A stretch of 64,000 nt of DNA from NCBI GenBank assembly GCA_944387375.1, contig CALXEQ010000002.1, positions 153,740 to 217,739 on the forward strand. Direction: 5' to 3'. A program made the translations under genes and the position numbers. Below, piece after piece: positions 49,012 to 58,483 of the stretch; the stretch's first letter is position 1; every line of letters starts with the position of its first letter. The notes under the pieces were generated by a model, which searched no databases, was not told where the DNA came from, and worked only from the letters and a program-made list of their open reading frames with translations. The stretch comes from an uncultured Clostridia bacterium. GTDB lineage: Bacteria > Bacillota > Clostridia > TANB77 > CAG-465.

Positions 49012-50467
49012 TTATAATATATCTTTTAGAACTATTGTTTTTATTCTTGACATTTCTTCTAGTGTTGTTGAAATTCCTTCATTTCCTATTCCACTATGCT
49101 TCCAACCACCAAATGGCATTTCAGCACTTCTAAAGAAACTTGCTCCATTAATTACAACACCACCACATTCAAGTCTTGATGCGACTTGCATTCCAACTTT
49201 ATAGTCTTTAGTTATTACACAACCACATAGACCATATGATGATTGATTTGCAATTTCAATAGCTTCATCTATTGTATCAAAACCTATAACTGGAATTACA
49301 GGTCCAAATATTTCCATATCTTTTGCTACATCCATATCTTTTGTAACATTATCTAGTATAGTTGGTCCATAATATGCAGAATATCTTTTTCCACCACATA
49401 CTATTTTTGCACCTTGTTCAACAGTTTTATTTACATATTCTTCTACCCTTTTTGCAGCAGGAATATTAATAAGTGGACCCATATCTGTATCAAAACGTGA
49501 AGGATCTCCTACTTTTAATTTAGAAATTACTTCTTTCATTCTATCAATAAATTCTTTTTTTCTAGAATTATGTATTAAAAATCTTTTACTTGCACAACAT
49601 ACTTGTCCACCATTATATAGTCTTCCCCATATAACTTCTTTTACAGCTAAATCCATATCTCCATCTTCAAGCATAATAAATGCATCATTTCCACCAAGTT
49701 CTAACATAACGTGTGTTAAGTTTTTAGAACATGTCTCCATAGTTTGCATTCCAACAGCAGTACTTCCTGTAAGAGATACAAGACTTACTCCTTTATGTCT
49801 TGCAAGTGCTTGACCAACTATTGGACCATCTCCTGTTAATACTTGAATAGCACCTGCAGGAACACCAGCTTTTACCATTAATCTTACATATTCTATAAGT
49901 GTTAATGGATTATAATTAGATGGTTTTACTATAACAGAATTTCCCATTATTAAGGCTGATGGTACTTTTTGACCAAATAAGTCGCAAGGAAAGTTAAATG
50001 GTATTATACATGCAACAACACCAAGGGGTTCTCTTACTGTAATTTGCATATGTTTCTCTTGTCCAGGTTCTGCTTCTCCAACTAAACTTTCACCATATAA
50101 ATGTTTTGCTTTTTCAACATAACCATAAACAAAATTTCTTGTGTTTCCAATTTCTGCAATAGCTTCTTTAATAGGTTTACCTGTCTCACTAGATAAAAGC
50201 CATGCTAGATCATCTGCGTTTTCTTCAACTAAATCCACAAACTTTTCTAGTATTCTTCCTCTTTCGTGCATAGGAATTTTAGCCCATTTTTTCTGCTCTA
50301 CTTTTGCAACATTTACTGCCTCATCAACATCATCTAATGAACAATTAGGAACTTTTGCAATAGTTTCTTGAGTAGCAGGGTTAACTACCTCAATATAATT
50401 TCCATCTGATGCATCTTTCCATTCATATCCAATTAGATTTTTAGGATTACCCTGTGGAGCTCTTCAT
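49012..50467 (-). pseudogene. Aldehyde dehydrogenase with frameshift at its start
   Basis: A ~484-residue NAD-dependent aldehyde dehydrogenase, complete from NLIGYEWKDASDGNYIEVVN. The active-site Cys lies in NGGQVCCASKR, the Glu in LELGGNDAFIM. The open frame begins only at the ATG 50271, too late for the family, and no start codon exists in frame before it. An ATG overlapping the stop of the FIST gene (ATGA, 50467-50465) reads MKSSTG then TAA at 50449-50447. Removing one T there joins MKSSTG to NPKNLIGYEW and gives a normal N-terminus. It is either a +1 frameshift (GGG_T), a recent mutation, or a sequencing error; the rest of the gene looks functional. Confidence 0.8.
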
Positions 50468-51630
50468 TTACCAAGACCAGTAAATGATAACATAAGTCCT
50501 CCACATGTATTTCTATCATTATTATTTGAACCATATTCACCAAAAGTAAATATTGTAATAAATGGTGTATCTCCTGCTTCTTCTTTTATTCTTTTTGCAA
50601 CTTCATCTATTCTATCACCAATACCTAATTTTCTTCCTCCACAATGTACAAGAAGATATGCACCAACGCCATTAGGTAGTGATTTTTTTACATCTTTTAA
50701 TGCTTCTGTTGTAGAATTTATAAGTTCATCTACTGTTCCTTCCATCTGAATAACAGCAGTTTTTTCAGCTAAGTTATTTCCAATATTCATAGATAAGTCA
50801 TCATTTCCAGCCATTGGATGACGTATTGCTACTAAATCTCCTAATCTATCTTTTACTCCTAAAGGTGCAAGTATAGTTTCTGTTAATAAGTTTCCACCCT
50901 TTAAGTTTTCAACTTTTTTTCCTGTCCATTTTGCATATTGCTCTAGAGCAGGAATTCCATTAATTTCAACTAATTTTCTTTTATTTTCTACTTTAGTTAT
51001 TATTCCTACATTATCTGTTTCACGATATGCTCCAGTATAAACATTTGATACAGGCTTATCTGTGTAGAAAAATGCAACAGCACATCCATCTGAAAATACT
51101 GCATCATTAGCATATATCTCCCATTTTCCTTCAACAGTATTATCTGCAGCCGAACCACCAAACATAGGTATTCTTCCTACTACATCTTCAATTCCTTTTA
51201 AATAGTCTTCTTCTTCTTTTGGAGAAGCAACCATATAAAAGTAAGCAGGTGCACATGTCTTTCCAGCATTTTTCATTGCTTCTTGAGCAATTTTTCTACC
51301 TGTCTCTCTTGCATCACCTGTTGCAGCACTACCATATACTCCAACTTCCATTGCACTATCTGATAACACCATTACACCAACAAATCCATTATTTGATGTA
51401 ATATATCCATCAGGTACAATTATTCCTCCACTTGAAGTACATCCAACTACAGGTACATTACCTAAAGTTTCTTTTACTCCTTCTAATACTTCTTCAACAT
51501 TATTATCTACAGAAGTATATACAAATGCAACCTTAGCTTTTGTTAGGTTAGACATAGCTTTTTGAGCTGCTTCCATACCAGCTTTTTTACTAGACTTATC
51601 TATGCTCCAGCCAACATTTGATTTTAACAT
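50464..51630 (-). CDS. FIST domain sensor protein
   Basis: A 388-residue protein with FIST_N (KSNVGWSIDKSSKKAGMEAA, then VVGCTSSGGIIVPDGY) and FIST_C domains (TDNVGIITKVENKRKLVEINGIPALEQYAKW). FIST domains are thought to bind small ligands in signal proteins. No output domain is attached, so it may work as a stand-alone binder. It starts the operon with aldehyde dehydrogenase and FucO, hinting at sensing of the aldehyde or its source. The start is ATG 51630, with AGGAGG upstream. Its TGA stop is followed in the same frame by the ALDH sequence. Confidence 0.88.
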   Translation of the reverse strand: MLKSNVGWSIDKSSKKAGMEAAQKAMSNLTKAKVAFVYTSVDNNVEEVLEGVKETLGNVPVVGCTSSGGIIVPDGYITSNNGFVGVMVLSDSAMEVGVYGSAATGDARETGRKIAQEAMKNAGKTCAPAYFYMVASPKEEEDYLKGIEDVVGRIPMFGGSAADNTVEGKWEIYANDAVFSDGCAVAFFYTDKPVSNVYTGAYRETDNVGIITKVENKRKLVEINGIPALEQYAKWTGKKVENLKGGNLLTETILAPLGVKDRLGDLVAIRHPMAGNDDLSMNIGNNLAEKTAVIQMEGTVDELINSTTEALKDVKKSLPNGVGAYLLVHCGGRKLGIGDRIDEVAKRIKEEAGDTPFITIFTFGEYGSNNNDRNTCGGLMLSFTGLGK

Positions 51631-51767
51631 ATAAATTCCTCCTTTGTAAAACATATTTACACTTTAATTGTATCAATAAAAAAAACATTATTCAATCTAT
51701 TATTCAATTTTTCACATCTTTTATACAAAATACTAAATATCGTCATATTTACTTTTTATGTAAAGTG

Positions 51768-51776
51768 TGATATAAT
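51768..51776 (+). promoter_or_regulatory. Extended -10 promoter (TGATATAAT)
   Basis: TGATATAAT with no clear -35, upstream of the DUF4230-like gene at 51830, whose AAAGGAGG site lies at about 51817-51824. Confidence 0.65.
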
Positions 51777-51829
51777 ACAAATACGCTTGTATATTTTTAT
51801 TTCTTTTAAATTTAAAAGGAGGTTATTTT

Positions 51830-52486
51830 ATGAAAGTTTTTTTAAAAAAATTACTTTTTATTTTAATTTTTGTAATGCTAGGTGCATTAATGTCTTTAAT
51901 ATGCCAATATATTCAATATAATAACCAACAAACAGATGAACTAAAAGAAGAAGTACAAGCTCAAACAAATATAAATTTAGAAAAAGAAATATTAAATAAA
52001 GAAATTGAAAAAGCAGAAAATTTTGTTGAAAGTATAAATAATAACGTAGCATTAACATTACTTAGAACTTCTGGGAAAATAACTTTAAGTCATGACAAAA
52101 CACCTAAAAATAGCGCATGGACTGAATGGTTATTTAATTCAGATATAAAAGTATATGCAAATTATACTACAGCATTTACAATTGAATGTAGTAATATAAC
52201 TACTAAAATAGATGAAAGTGCAAATGTACTAATATACTACAATATAAACGATATAAAATTATCTTTTGTTGATATAACAGATATTTACTCATCTGAAAAT
52301 AAAAGTATATTTGGTAGTACCTATACACCAGATCAAACACTTGCACTTGAACAGATAGCAAGAGATAGAATATTTGAAAATTCAAATAATGAAAAAAACA
52401 TTTTGCAAGCAAAAATTAATTTAGAAAACTTTTTAAATACTTGTGCAAAAAATTTTAACGTAAATATTACAATTCAATCATATTAA
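51830..52486 (+). CDS. Membrane-anchored DUF4230-like protein
   Basis: A 218-residue protein with an N-terminal anchor (FLKKLLFILIFVMLGALMSLICQYIQ) and an outside domain. The pattern LLRTSGKITLSHDKTPKNS then YANYTTAFTIECSNITTKID, NDIKLSFVDITDIYSSE and LALEQIARDRIFENSNNE resembles DUF4230, a domain of unknown function with a beta barrel and long helix. It is single, with its own extended -10 promoter and terminator. Confidence 0.65.
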   Translation: MKVFLKKLLFILIFVMLGALMSLICQYIQYNNQQTDELKEEVQAQTNINLEKEILNKEIEKAENFVESINNNVALTLLRTSGKITLSHDKTPKNSAWTEWLFNSDIKVYANYTTAFTIECSNITTKIDESANVLIYYNINDIKLSFVDITDIYSSENKSIFGSTYTPDQTLALEQIARDRIFENSNNEKNILQAKINLENFLNTCAKNFNVNITIQSY

Positions 52487-52491
52487 AACTT

Positions 52492-52526
52492 AACACATCT
52501 TAATTTATATTAAGGTGTGTTTTTTA
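52492..52526 (+). terminator. Terminator after the DUF4230-like gene
   Basis: AACACATCTTAA (52492-52503) pairs with TTAAGGTGTGTT (52510-52521, one wobble pair) and is followed by TTTT. Confidence 0.8.
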
Positions 52527-52550
52527 TGGTATAATTTAGATGGTGATAAT

Positions 52551-53291
52551 ATGAATAATAATGAAAAAATATTAAGATTAAATGAAATGATAAAAGAATC
52601 CAATTCCATTGTATTTTTTGGTGGTGCTGGTGTATCTACAGAAAGTGGTATACCAGACTTTAGAAGTAAAGATGGACTTTATAACATGAAATATAAATAT
52701 CCACCAGAAAGAATTTTAAGTCATGCTTTCTTTATAAATAATACAGAAGAATTTTTTAAATTTTATAAAGATAAATTAAATTCTTTAAAATATATGCCTA
52801 ATATTACTCACTATACACTCGCTAAATTAGAAGAAAAAGGAAAATTAAAATCTATAATTACCCAAAATATAGATGGGCTACATCAAAAAGCAGGATCAAA
52901 ACATGTATTAGAGCTACATGGTAGCGTTTTAAGGAATTTTTGTACAAGATGTAATAAATTTTATAGTGCAGAATATGTATTTAATTATAATGGCAATATA
53001 CCAAAATGCAACTGTGGTGGAATAATAAAGCCAGACGTTGTACTTTATGAAGAGCCTTTAGATGAAAGTATATATTCACAAGCAATAAAAGATATCTCAT
53101 CCTGTGATATGCTAATTATTGGCGGAACTTCTCTTGTAGTATACCCCGCTTCTTACCTTATACAATATTTTAAAGGAAAATACATTGTATTAATTAATAA
53201 AGAAAAAACTCCTTTTGATAGTAGAGCAACTCTAGTAATTAATGACTCAATAGGAAATGTTTTTAAAAGCATAAAAATAGAAGATAATTAA
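52551..53291 (+). CDS. cobB: Sirtuin, NAD-dependent protein deacylase
   Basis: A 246-residue Sir2-family enzyme that removes acyl groups from lysines using NAD. All motifs are present: FFGGAGVSTESGIPDFRSKDG (NAD binding), ITQNIDGLHQKAG, catalytic His in ELHGS, zinc cysteines CTRC and the CNCGG pair, and IIGGTSLVVYPA. The start is ATG 52551 (GGTGATAAT upstream). A TGGTATAAT extended -10 lies just before, leaving a short leader. A single gene. Confidence 0.93.
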   Translation: MNNNEKILRLNEMIKESNSIVFFGGAGVSTESGIPDFRSKDGLYNMKYKYPPERILSHAFFINNTEEFFKFYKDKLNSLKYMPNITHYTLAKLEEKGKLKSIITQNIDGLHQKAGSKHVLELHGSVLRNFCTRCNKFYSAEYVFNYNGNIPKCNCGGIIKPDVVLYEEPLDESIYSQAIKDISSCDMLIIGGTSLVVYPASYLIQYFKGKYIVLINKEKTPFDSRATLVINDSIGNVFKSIKIEDN

Positions 53292-53306
53292 ATTATCTTC
53301 TTTAAT

Positions 53307-54374
53307 TTATACTTTTTCTGTCCATTTAAATATGTCCTTTTCTTTTCCAGATTGTATACCAGTTAAAGTATCATATATTTTCTGAGTAAGATTACCAATT
53401 TTTGAAGAGTTTATAGTATATATATTATTTCCAAATTTTAAAGTACCAATAGGTGATATAACTGCTGCTGTCCCTGTTCCAAATACTTCTTCTAATCTTT
53501 TTTCACAAGCAGCCTTTTCTAACTCATCTACAGATATTTTTCTTTCTTCTACTTCATAACCAAAATATCTACATAAATCAATTACAGAGCTTCTTGTAAC
53601 ACCATCTAATATACTTCCACTTAAACTAGGAGTTATAACTTTATTATCTATTTTAAAAAATATATTCATTGCTCCCACTTCTTCTACATATTTATGCTCA
53701 ATTCCATCAAGCCATAATACTTGAGAAAATCCTGCCTCATGTGCCTTTTGTTGTGATAACATAGCTGCTGCATAATTTCCTCCTGTTTTTGCCTCTCCTA
53801 TTCCACCTCTTATTGCTCTTACATATTCATCTTCTATCCAAATTTTTACCGGATTTAATCCCTCTTTATAATACGAAAATACAGGAGAAAGTATAATAAT
53901 AAACTTAAACTTTGTTGAAGGTTTAACATTTACAGATGGATCAGTTGCAATCATAAATGGTCTTATATATAATGCTGCTCCTCTTTTTTGAGGTATCCAA
54001 TTTCTATCTATATCCACTAATGTTTTTATAGCTTGTAGGAAATCTTCTTCATTAATTTGTGGCATACAAAGTCTTTTTGCAGAGCTATTAGCTCTTTTAA
54101 TATGCTTTAGAGGTCTAAATAATTGTACATCTCCCTCTTCTGTTTTATATGCTTTCATCCCCTCAAATAATGACTGTCCATAATGAAATACCATTGCTGC
54201 AGGTGATATTGAAATATCTTTAAATTCTTCTATTCTTGGATTTTCCCATCCCTCTTTACTAGTATAATCCATTATGAACATATGGTCTGTAAAAACAGTA
54301 CCAAATTCAAGACTATCATCAATATTGGGTTTTGGCTTATAGTTATTTGTCTTTTTTATATCTATATTAAGCAT
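53307..54374 (-). CDS. ilvE: Branched-chain amino acid aminotransferase
   Basis: A 355-residue class IV (PLP-dependent) aminotransferase of the larger BCAT type. Marks include FGTVFTDHMFIMDY, FHYGQSLFEGMKAYKTEEG, RPFMIATDP, the PLP lysine in GGIGEAKTGGNYAAAM and EEVGAMNIFFKID, and GVTRSSVIDLC. It makes leucine, isoleucine and valine from their keto acids or the reverse. The start is ATG 54374, with GGAGGAG upstream. A single gene ending next to the sirtuin. Confidence 0.94.
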   Translation of the reverse strand: MLNIDIKKTNNYKPKPNIDDSLEFGTVFTDHMFIMDYTSKEGWENPRIEEFKDISISPAAMVFHYGQSLFEGMKAYKTEEGDVQLFRPLKHIKRANSSAKRLCMPQINEEDFLQAIKTLVDIDRNWIPQKRGAALYIRPFMIATDPSVNVKPSTKFKFIIILSPVFSYYKEGLNPVKIWIEDEYVRAIRGGIGEAKTGGNYAAAMLSQQKAHEAGFSQVLWLDGIEHKYVEEVGAMNIFFKIDNKVITPSLSGSILDGVTRSSVIDLCRYFGYEVEERKISVDELEKAACEKRLEEVFGTGTAAVISPIGTLKFGNNIYTINSSKIGNLTQKIYDTLTGIQSGKEKDIFKWTEKV

Positions 54375-54427
54375 AAACTCCTCCAATCTAATATAATTAT
54401 ATTTATATATAAATAATATATACATAA

Positions 54428-54464
54428 ATAAAAAAGTATAGCCATATTTTGTATGACTATACTT
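54428..54464 (-). terminator. Terminator after the 1257-residue surface protein gene
   Basis: On the minus strand AAGTATAG (54464-54457) pairs with CTATACTT (54441-54434), with extra pairing inside, followed by TTTTT. Confidence 0.8.
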
Positions 54465-54489
54465 ATTTAAAATAATCTAATATTTATAA

Positions 54490-57400
54490 TTAGTTCATTC
54501 TTAGTTTTTTAACTGTTTTAGCGATTACTCCTAATGATACTAAAGCCATTACTACATATGCTACTACTGCAATATCTCCAGTAGGAACATTTGTGAAGTT
54601 AACTTCTAAAGTTACACCATCTTCTTCAATTGTTACTTGGAAGATAGTTCCATCTTTTTCGTATCCTTCAGCAGCTTCTGTTTCTTCAACATAGTATACA
54701 CCATATCTTAAATCATTAACTTGATAGTATCCATTTTCATCACTTGTACCTTCAGCTACTACTTCACCTAGTTCATTAGTAACTTTAAATTTACATCCTG
54801 CAACAGGTTCTCCTGTTTCTGCATCAGTTTTATATACTAAGATATTACCTTTTACAAATTTAACTTCAACTTCAGCTGTTACTTCTGAGTCTTCTTCAGC
54901 ATAAAGTTCTTGATCTTCTGGTAATACATATTGTGCATTTAAAGCACTTACTTTTCTTATGTATCTTCCAGCTCTAATTTGTTCAAAATGAGCTACACCA
55001 TTTTCATCTGTTACAGCACTATATGCTACTGTGTTAGTTAAAGGATCTACTAAATCTACTTTAGCATCTTTTAATAGATTTCCATCTTCATCTTTTACAG
55101 TTACTGCAATATCTACTAAAGTACGTGTATTTTCTGGTGTTAACATTACTTCTGGTTTTTCTGTAGTAACTTCAAATCTATACTCATTTTCATTTAAATC
55201 ATAATATCTTGGTGCTTCTAATTCTTTGAACATGTATTTACCATAAGGTAGACCTTCAAGAACAATTTGACCATTTTCATCTGTTGTACGAACAACTTCT
55301 ACCAATTCGCCATTTACTTTTTCAAGTAAAGGATAATCTCCTCCAACACCTTCATAGTATATAGCAAATTTAGCTCCTTCAAGTGTTGTAGCTTCTATAG
55401 TTTCATCTGTATTTCCAAACACACCCTCTAAAACACCTTCAGCAAATTGTTCTACAGCTCTAAGTAAAGATTGATCGTCTGGTTGAGTAGCTTCAATTCC
55501 AGTATCTTCAATTTTTACTAGAGTAAATTTAGTAACTTTTTTAGCTTCGTTTACTATAGTTTCAACATCAATTCTAAATAATTGATCTACATTGTTTTCT
55601 GGTTTAGCTGCAATTGCATATTCTTTTTCACTCTTAACATAATTTTCATTAGTTTCAAGTTCTTTAGCATAGAAGTTTCCTGTTGGTAAACTTACATTTA
55701 CCATTGCAGTTCCATCATTGTTCATTCTAACAACGTCTACTAAATCATCTTCTTCAATTACAACATTACCTTTTAAATCTGTTATATCTTCTGCAGCATA
55801 AATTCCAACTACTACATCAGCATATTCTTCTAGCTCAGCGCCTTCTCCTTTTGGTTCGTTTTCATTTTGTCTGTAGAATTGTAAATCTTCAAACTCTTTT
55901 GTAAGATGTACTTCATATTCTTGTCTTACATTAGAATATGTTATTGTATCATTTTGTTCAAGAATAGTTTGTCCTTTATATGTATATGTTAAATCTCTTG
56001 GTGTAGAATCTAAAACATATCCTTCTGGAACAGATACTTGCTCTAATGTATAACTACCTAAATATAATTTAGTTGTTATTTCACCATTTTCATTTGCAGT
56101 AAGAGTTACTGATTCTCCAGCTGCCATATGAACAACTTGATCTCCAGTTTTTATATCTGTTTTTGCTGTTAATTTATATTGTGCTCCTGGTATAACACCT
56201 GCACCATATGCTGGAGCTTCTATATCATATCCATTAGCCTCTTGTCCATATGTACCAGTTAATACTTGTCCTGTTGTTCTTATAGTTAAATTAACCTTTT
56301 GTGGCATATTTTGAACTATAGTTACAACTTGAGCATCCTTATCTGGATTTTCAACAGTATTAGATTCAACTTTAAATGTTGCAGATGGTTGTCCATCTTC
56401 AGCATGTTCATTATAATATCCATCTGGAGCTGTTACTTCATAAACAGTGTATTCTCCATAAGGAAGTTTTTCAGGCATTATTAAGTATCCTTTTTCATCT
56501 GTTGTATAATAAGATAATTCTTGTACTTCTGGATATTTAAGACTTTGAACTACAAGATTTCCTTCTGAATCTCTAACTTGGAAAACAGTGTTTGCCATTG
56601 GAATTATTTTTCCAGATTCAGCATCTTGTTTTTCTATTCTTACATATCTTTGTGCTACTTCAGTATTTATTAATTTTGAATATATAAATGTTTCTTCAGA
56701 ATTAATATATATTGGTAATGGATCCATAAAGTCTAAATCTGGTCTTACTTTTTCTATTTCTGTACATGTGTAGTGACCATATGGTATATCTGTAAAGTCA
56801 GCATATCCATGTTCATCAACTACTGTTTCATAATATTCATTTGGATTTGAATTTAATGTTAATTTTAATTTTGATCCTACAGCTGGATCTTTAGTAGTAC
56901 TTCCACTTAAATCACTTACAGAAACAATCATTCTAAATCCACCATATATAACTGGATTTGTAGAACCAACATTTACAACTCTTTGACCATTTACATCTTG
57001 AGCATCTCCTGCTCTAGCTGTATATGTAGTTCCATCTATTTTTGTTCCTTCAGATTGAGATATTTCTTTTACATAATAATCTCTATATTCTAATGGTCTA
57101 GTTGTTGCAACACCATTAGCATCTGTAGTAATCTCTTGTACAAGTTGAGTACAACCGTAGTCTGCATATACTCCATATACTGCACCTGCTACTGTAGCAT
57201 CTCCTGTTTTACTATTGCTAGCACTAGCTCCAAGTTGTTTTGTAACTTGAACTCTTAATGCATTAGTATAGAAACTTACATAAGTAACACTATTAGCATT
57301 TTGTCTTGCAGATAAATATGTTAATTGTTGACCATTATCTACAGTTGTTGCATATCCTGGTACCCAACGACCACTATTTATTGATTTATATACTGGTATA

Positions 57401-58263
57401 CATGCTGGATTATTTACACTTCCAACTTGTTCAGTTGTATAGAAAGTTACTGAGTTTCCATTTTTTGTATATTGTATACCTGAATTTGCTTCAATGTATA
57501 AAGCTACTAGAGACATAGTTTCTAGTCCATTTTCATCTGTTACAGTATATTCATATCTACCATTTGCTTCGTTCCAATTCATTTCTATTGGATGAGCATT
57601 TGCTTCTTGTTGTGAAGCATAAGTATATGATGGGTTAGCAGATGATTGTTCAACAGAATTTCTAATGTTATAATAGTATGCTAATGCATTTCCTGTTAAA
57701 TTAGCATTAACAACTTCTGTTTCAGCAGGTGTTCCTAATAATCCTGCATTTACTATCCATATATACATTTGTGTAGCGATTGATGATGCTTGCACATCTG
57801 CACCTACAACTTCTTGATTAGATGCTTGTTCAGAGCTTAAATAATTTAAACCGAAAGCTAAACCAAGTCCAATTTTATTGTCTGCATAGCTTCCATTTCC
57901 TATTCCTGTATACTCTACTCCTTCTCTGTTTACTGCAGAGTTTCCATAATTTAAGCCATAAACTTTAGAATAAGTTCCAGTTGTAGTATCTTGCACTGAA
58001 TATGAATAAACTGGATTCATAGCAGATCCAAGTGCACTATCATTTGTAGAATAACCGGAATTGAAAAGGTAAACTAAATTTTGATATGTACTATCTGATG
58101 GTTCGTCGCCATCTTCTATTGCAGCAAGCTGTGATGCAATAATAGTACTTATTGAAATTTGAGCATTATTTGGCATTGTAACTGCTTTTGCATTATTTGT
58201 TAAAGTTGCTACAACTACCATAAGCATAAAAGCAAATACATATTTAAGCTTACTTATTTTCAT
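54490..58263 (-). CDS. Giant SpaA-repeat surface protein with degenerate thioester domain
   Basis: A 1257-residue secreted protein: signal peptide (LKYVFAFMLMVVVATLTNNAKA), an N-terminal domain laid out like a thioester domain (VYGLNYGNSAV ... SSIATQMYIWI), then about eight SpaA/Cna-B prealbumin-like repeats, for example IPMANTVFQVRDSEGN, VAGCKFKVTNELGEV and YEKDGTIFQVTIEED. The Cys of the expected YCLDYG is Gly103, so no thioester can form, though the TQxxIW is kept. The end is NVPTGDIAVVAYVVMALVSL, a membrane helix, then KTVKKLRMN. VPTGD is not a standard LPXTG but resembles a sorting signal. It has its own promoter (58332-58360). Confidence 0.88.
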   Translation of the reverse strand: MKISKLKYVFAFMLMVVVATLTNNAKAVTMPNNAQISISTIIASQLAAIEDGDEPSDSTYQNLVYLFNSGYSTNDSALGSAMNPVYSYSVQDTTTGTYSKVYGLNYGNSAVNREGVEYTGIGNGSYADNKIGLGLAFGLNYLSSEQASNQEVVGADVQASSIATQMYIWIVNAGLLGTPAETEVVNANLTGNALAYYYNIRNSVEQSSANPSYTYASQQEANAHPIEMNWNEANGRYEYTVTDENGLETMSLVALYIEANSGIQYTKNGNSVTFYTTEQVGSVNNPACIPVYKSINSGRWVPGYATTVDNGQQLTYLSARQNANSVTYVSFYTNALRVQVTKQLGASASNSKTGDATVAGAVYGVYADYGCTQLVQEITTDANGVATTRPLEYRDYYVKEISQSEGTKIDGTTYTARAGDAQDVNGQRVVNVGSTNPVIYGGFRMIVSVSDLSGSTTKDPAVGSKLKLTLNSNPNEYYETVVDEHGYADFTDIPYGHYTCTEIEKVRPDLDFMDPLPIYINSEETFIYSKLINTEVAQRYVRIEKQDAESGKIIPMANTVFQVRDSEGNLVVQSLKYPEVQELSYYTTDEKGYLIMPEKLPYGEYTVYEVTAPDGYYNEHAEDGQPSATFKVESNTVENPDKDAQVVTIVQNMPQKVNLTIRTTGQVLTGTYGQEANGYDIEAPAYGAGVIPGAQYKLTAKTDIKTGDQVVHMAAGESVTLTANENGEITTKLYLGSYTLEQVSVPEGYVLDSTPRDLTYTYKGQTILEQNDTITYSNVRQEYEVHLTKEFEDLQFYRQNENEPKGEGAELEEYADVVVGIYAAEDITDLKGNVVIEEDDLVDVVRMNNDGTAMVNVSLPTGNFYAKELETNENYVKSEKEYAIAAKPENNVDQLFRIDVETIVNEAKKVTKFTLVKIEDTGIEATQPDDQSLLRAVEQFAEGVLEGVFGNTDETIEATTLEGAKFAIYYEGVGGDYPLLEKVNGELVEVVRTTDENGQIVLEGLPYGKYMFKELEAPRYYDLNENEYRFEVTTEKPEVMLTPENTRTLVDIAVTVKDEDGNLLKDAKVDLVDPLTNTVAYSAVTDENGVAHFEQIRAGRYIRKVSALNAQYVLPEDQELYAEEDSEVTAEVEVKFVKGNILVYKTDAETGEPVAGCKFKVTNELGEVVAEGTSDENGYYQVNDLRYGVYYVEETEAAEGYEKDGTIFQVTIEEDGVTLEVNFTNVPTGDIAVVAYVVMALVSLGVIAKTVKKLRMN

Positions 58264-58331
58264 ATATCCTCTCCCTCTCTCCTTTTATTTTTTCAAAAAA
58301 ATAAAACTTTATTTTATTTTCTGATATTAAA

Positions 58332-58360
58332 ATAATATCATTAAGAAATTTTAATTTCAA
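58332..58360 (-). promoter_or_regulatory. Promoter of the 1257-residue surface protein
   Basis: Minus strand TTGAAA (58360-58355), 17 bases, TATTAT (58337-58332); start near 58325, leaving a leader of about 60 bases. Confidence 0.75.
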
Positions 58361-58450
58361 CAATAAAAAAATAAAAATTTACTTTTTTCTAGAATTTTTT
58401 ACACAATATTACAATTAAATTTCACTATTATTTCATATTGTTTTCTACAT

Positions 58451-58482
58451 AAAAAATATCCCTAAATCTAGGGATATTTTTT
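58451..58482. terminator. Terminator after the 1489-residue surface protein
   Basis: AAAAAATATCCCT (58451-58463) pairs with AGGGATATTTTTT (58470-58482) around a 6-base loop. It works for the minus-strand gene ending at 58484 and separates the two surface protein genes into two units. Confidence 0.88.
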
Positions 58483-58483
58483 G

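Noticed and set aside
50464..50466. In-frame TGA between FIST and aldehyde dehydrogenase as a selenocysteine or read-through codon
   Set aside because: The dehydrogenase would then be a fusion lacking its own start, no clear SECIS-like hairpin follows the TGA, and an ATGA overlap with a nearby one-base frameshift explains the junction more simply.
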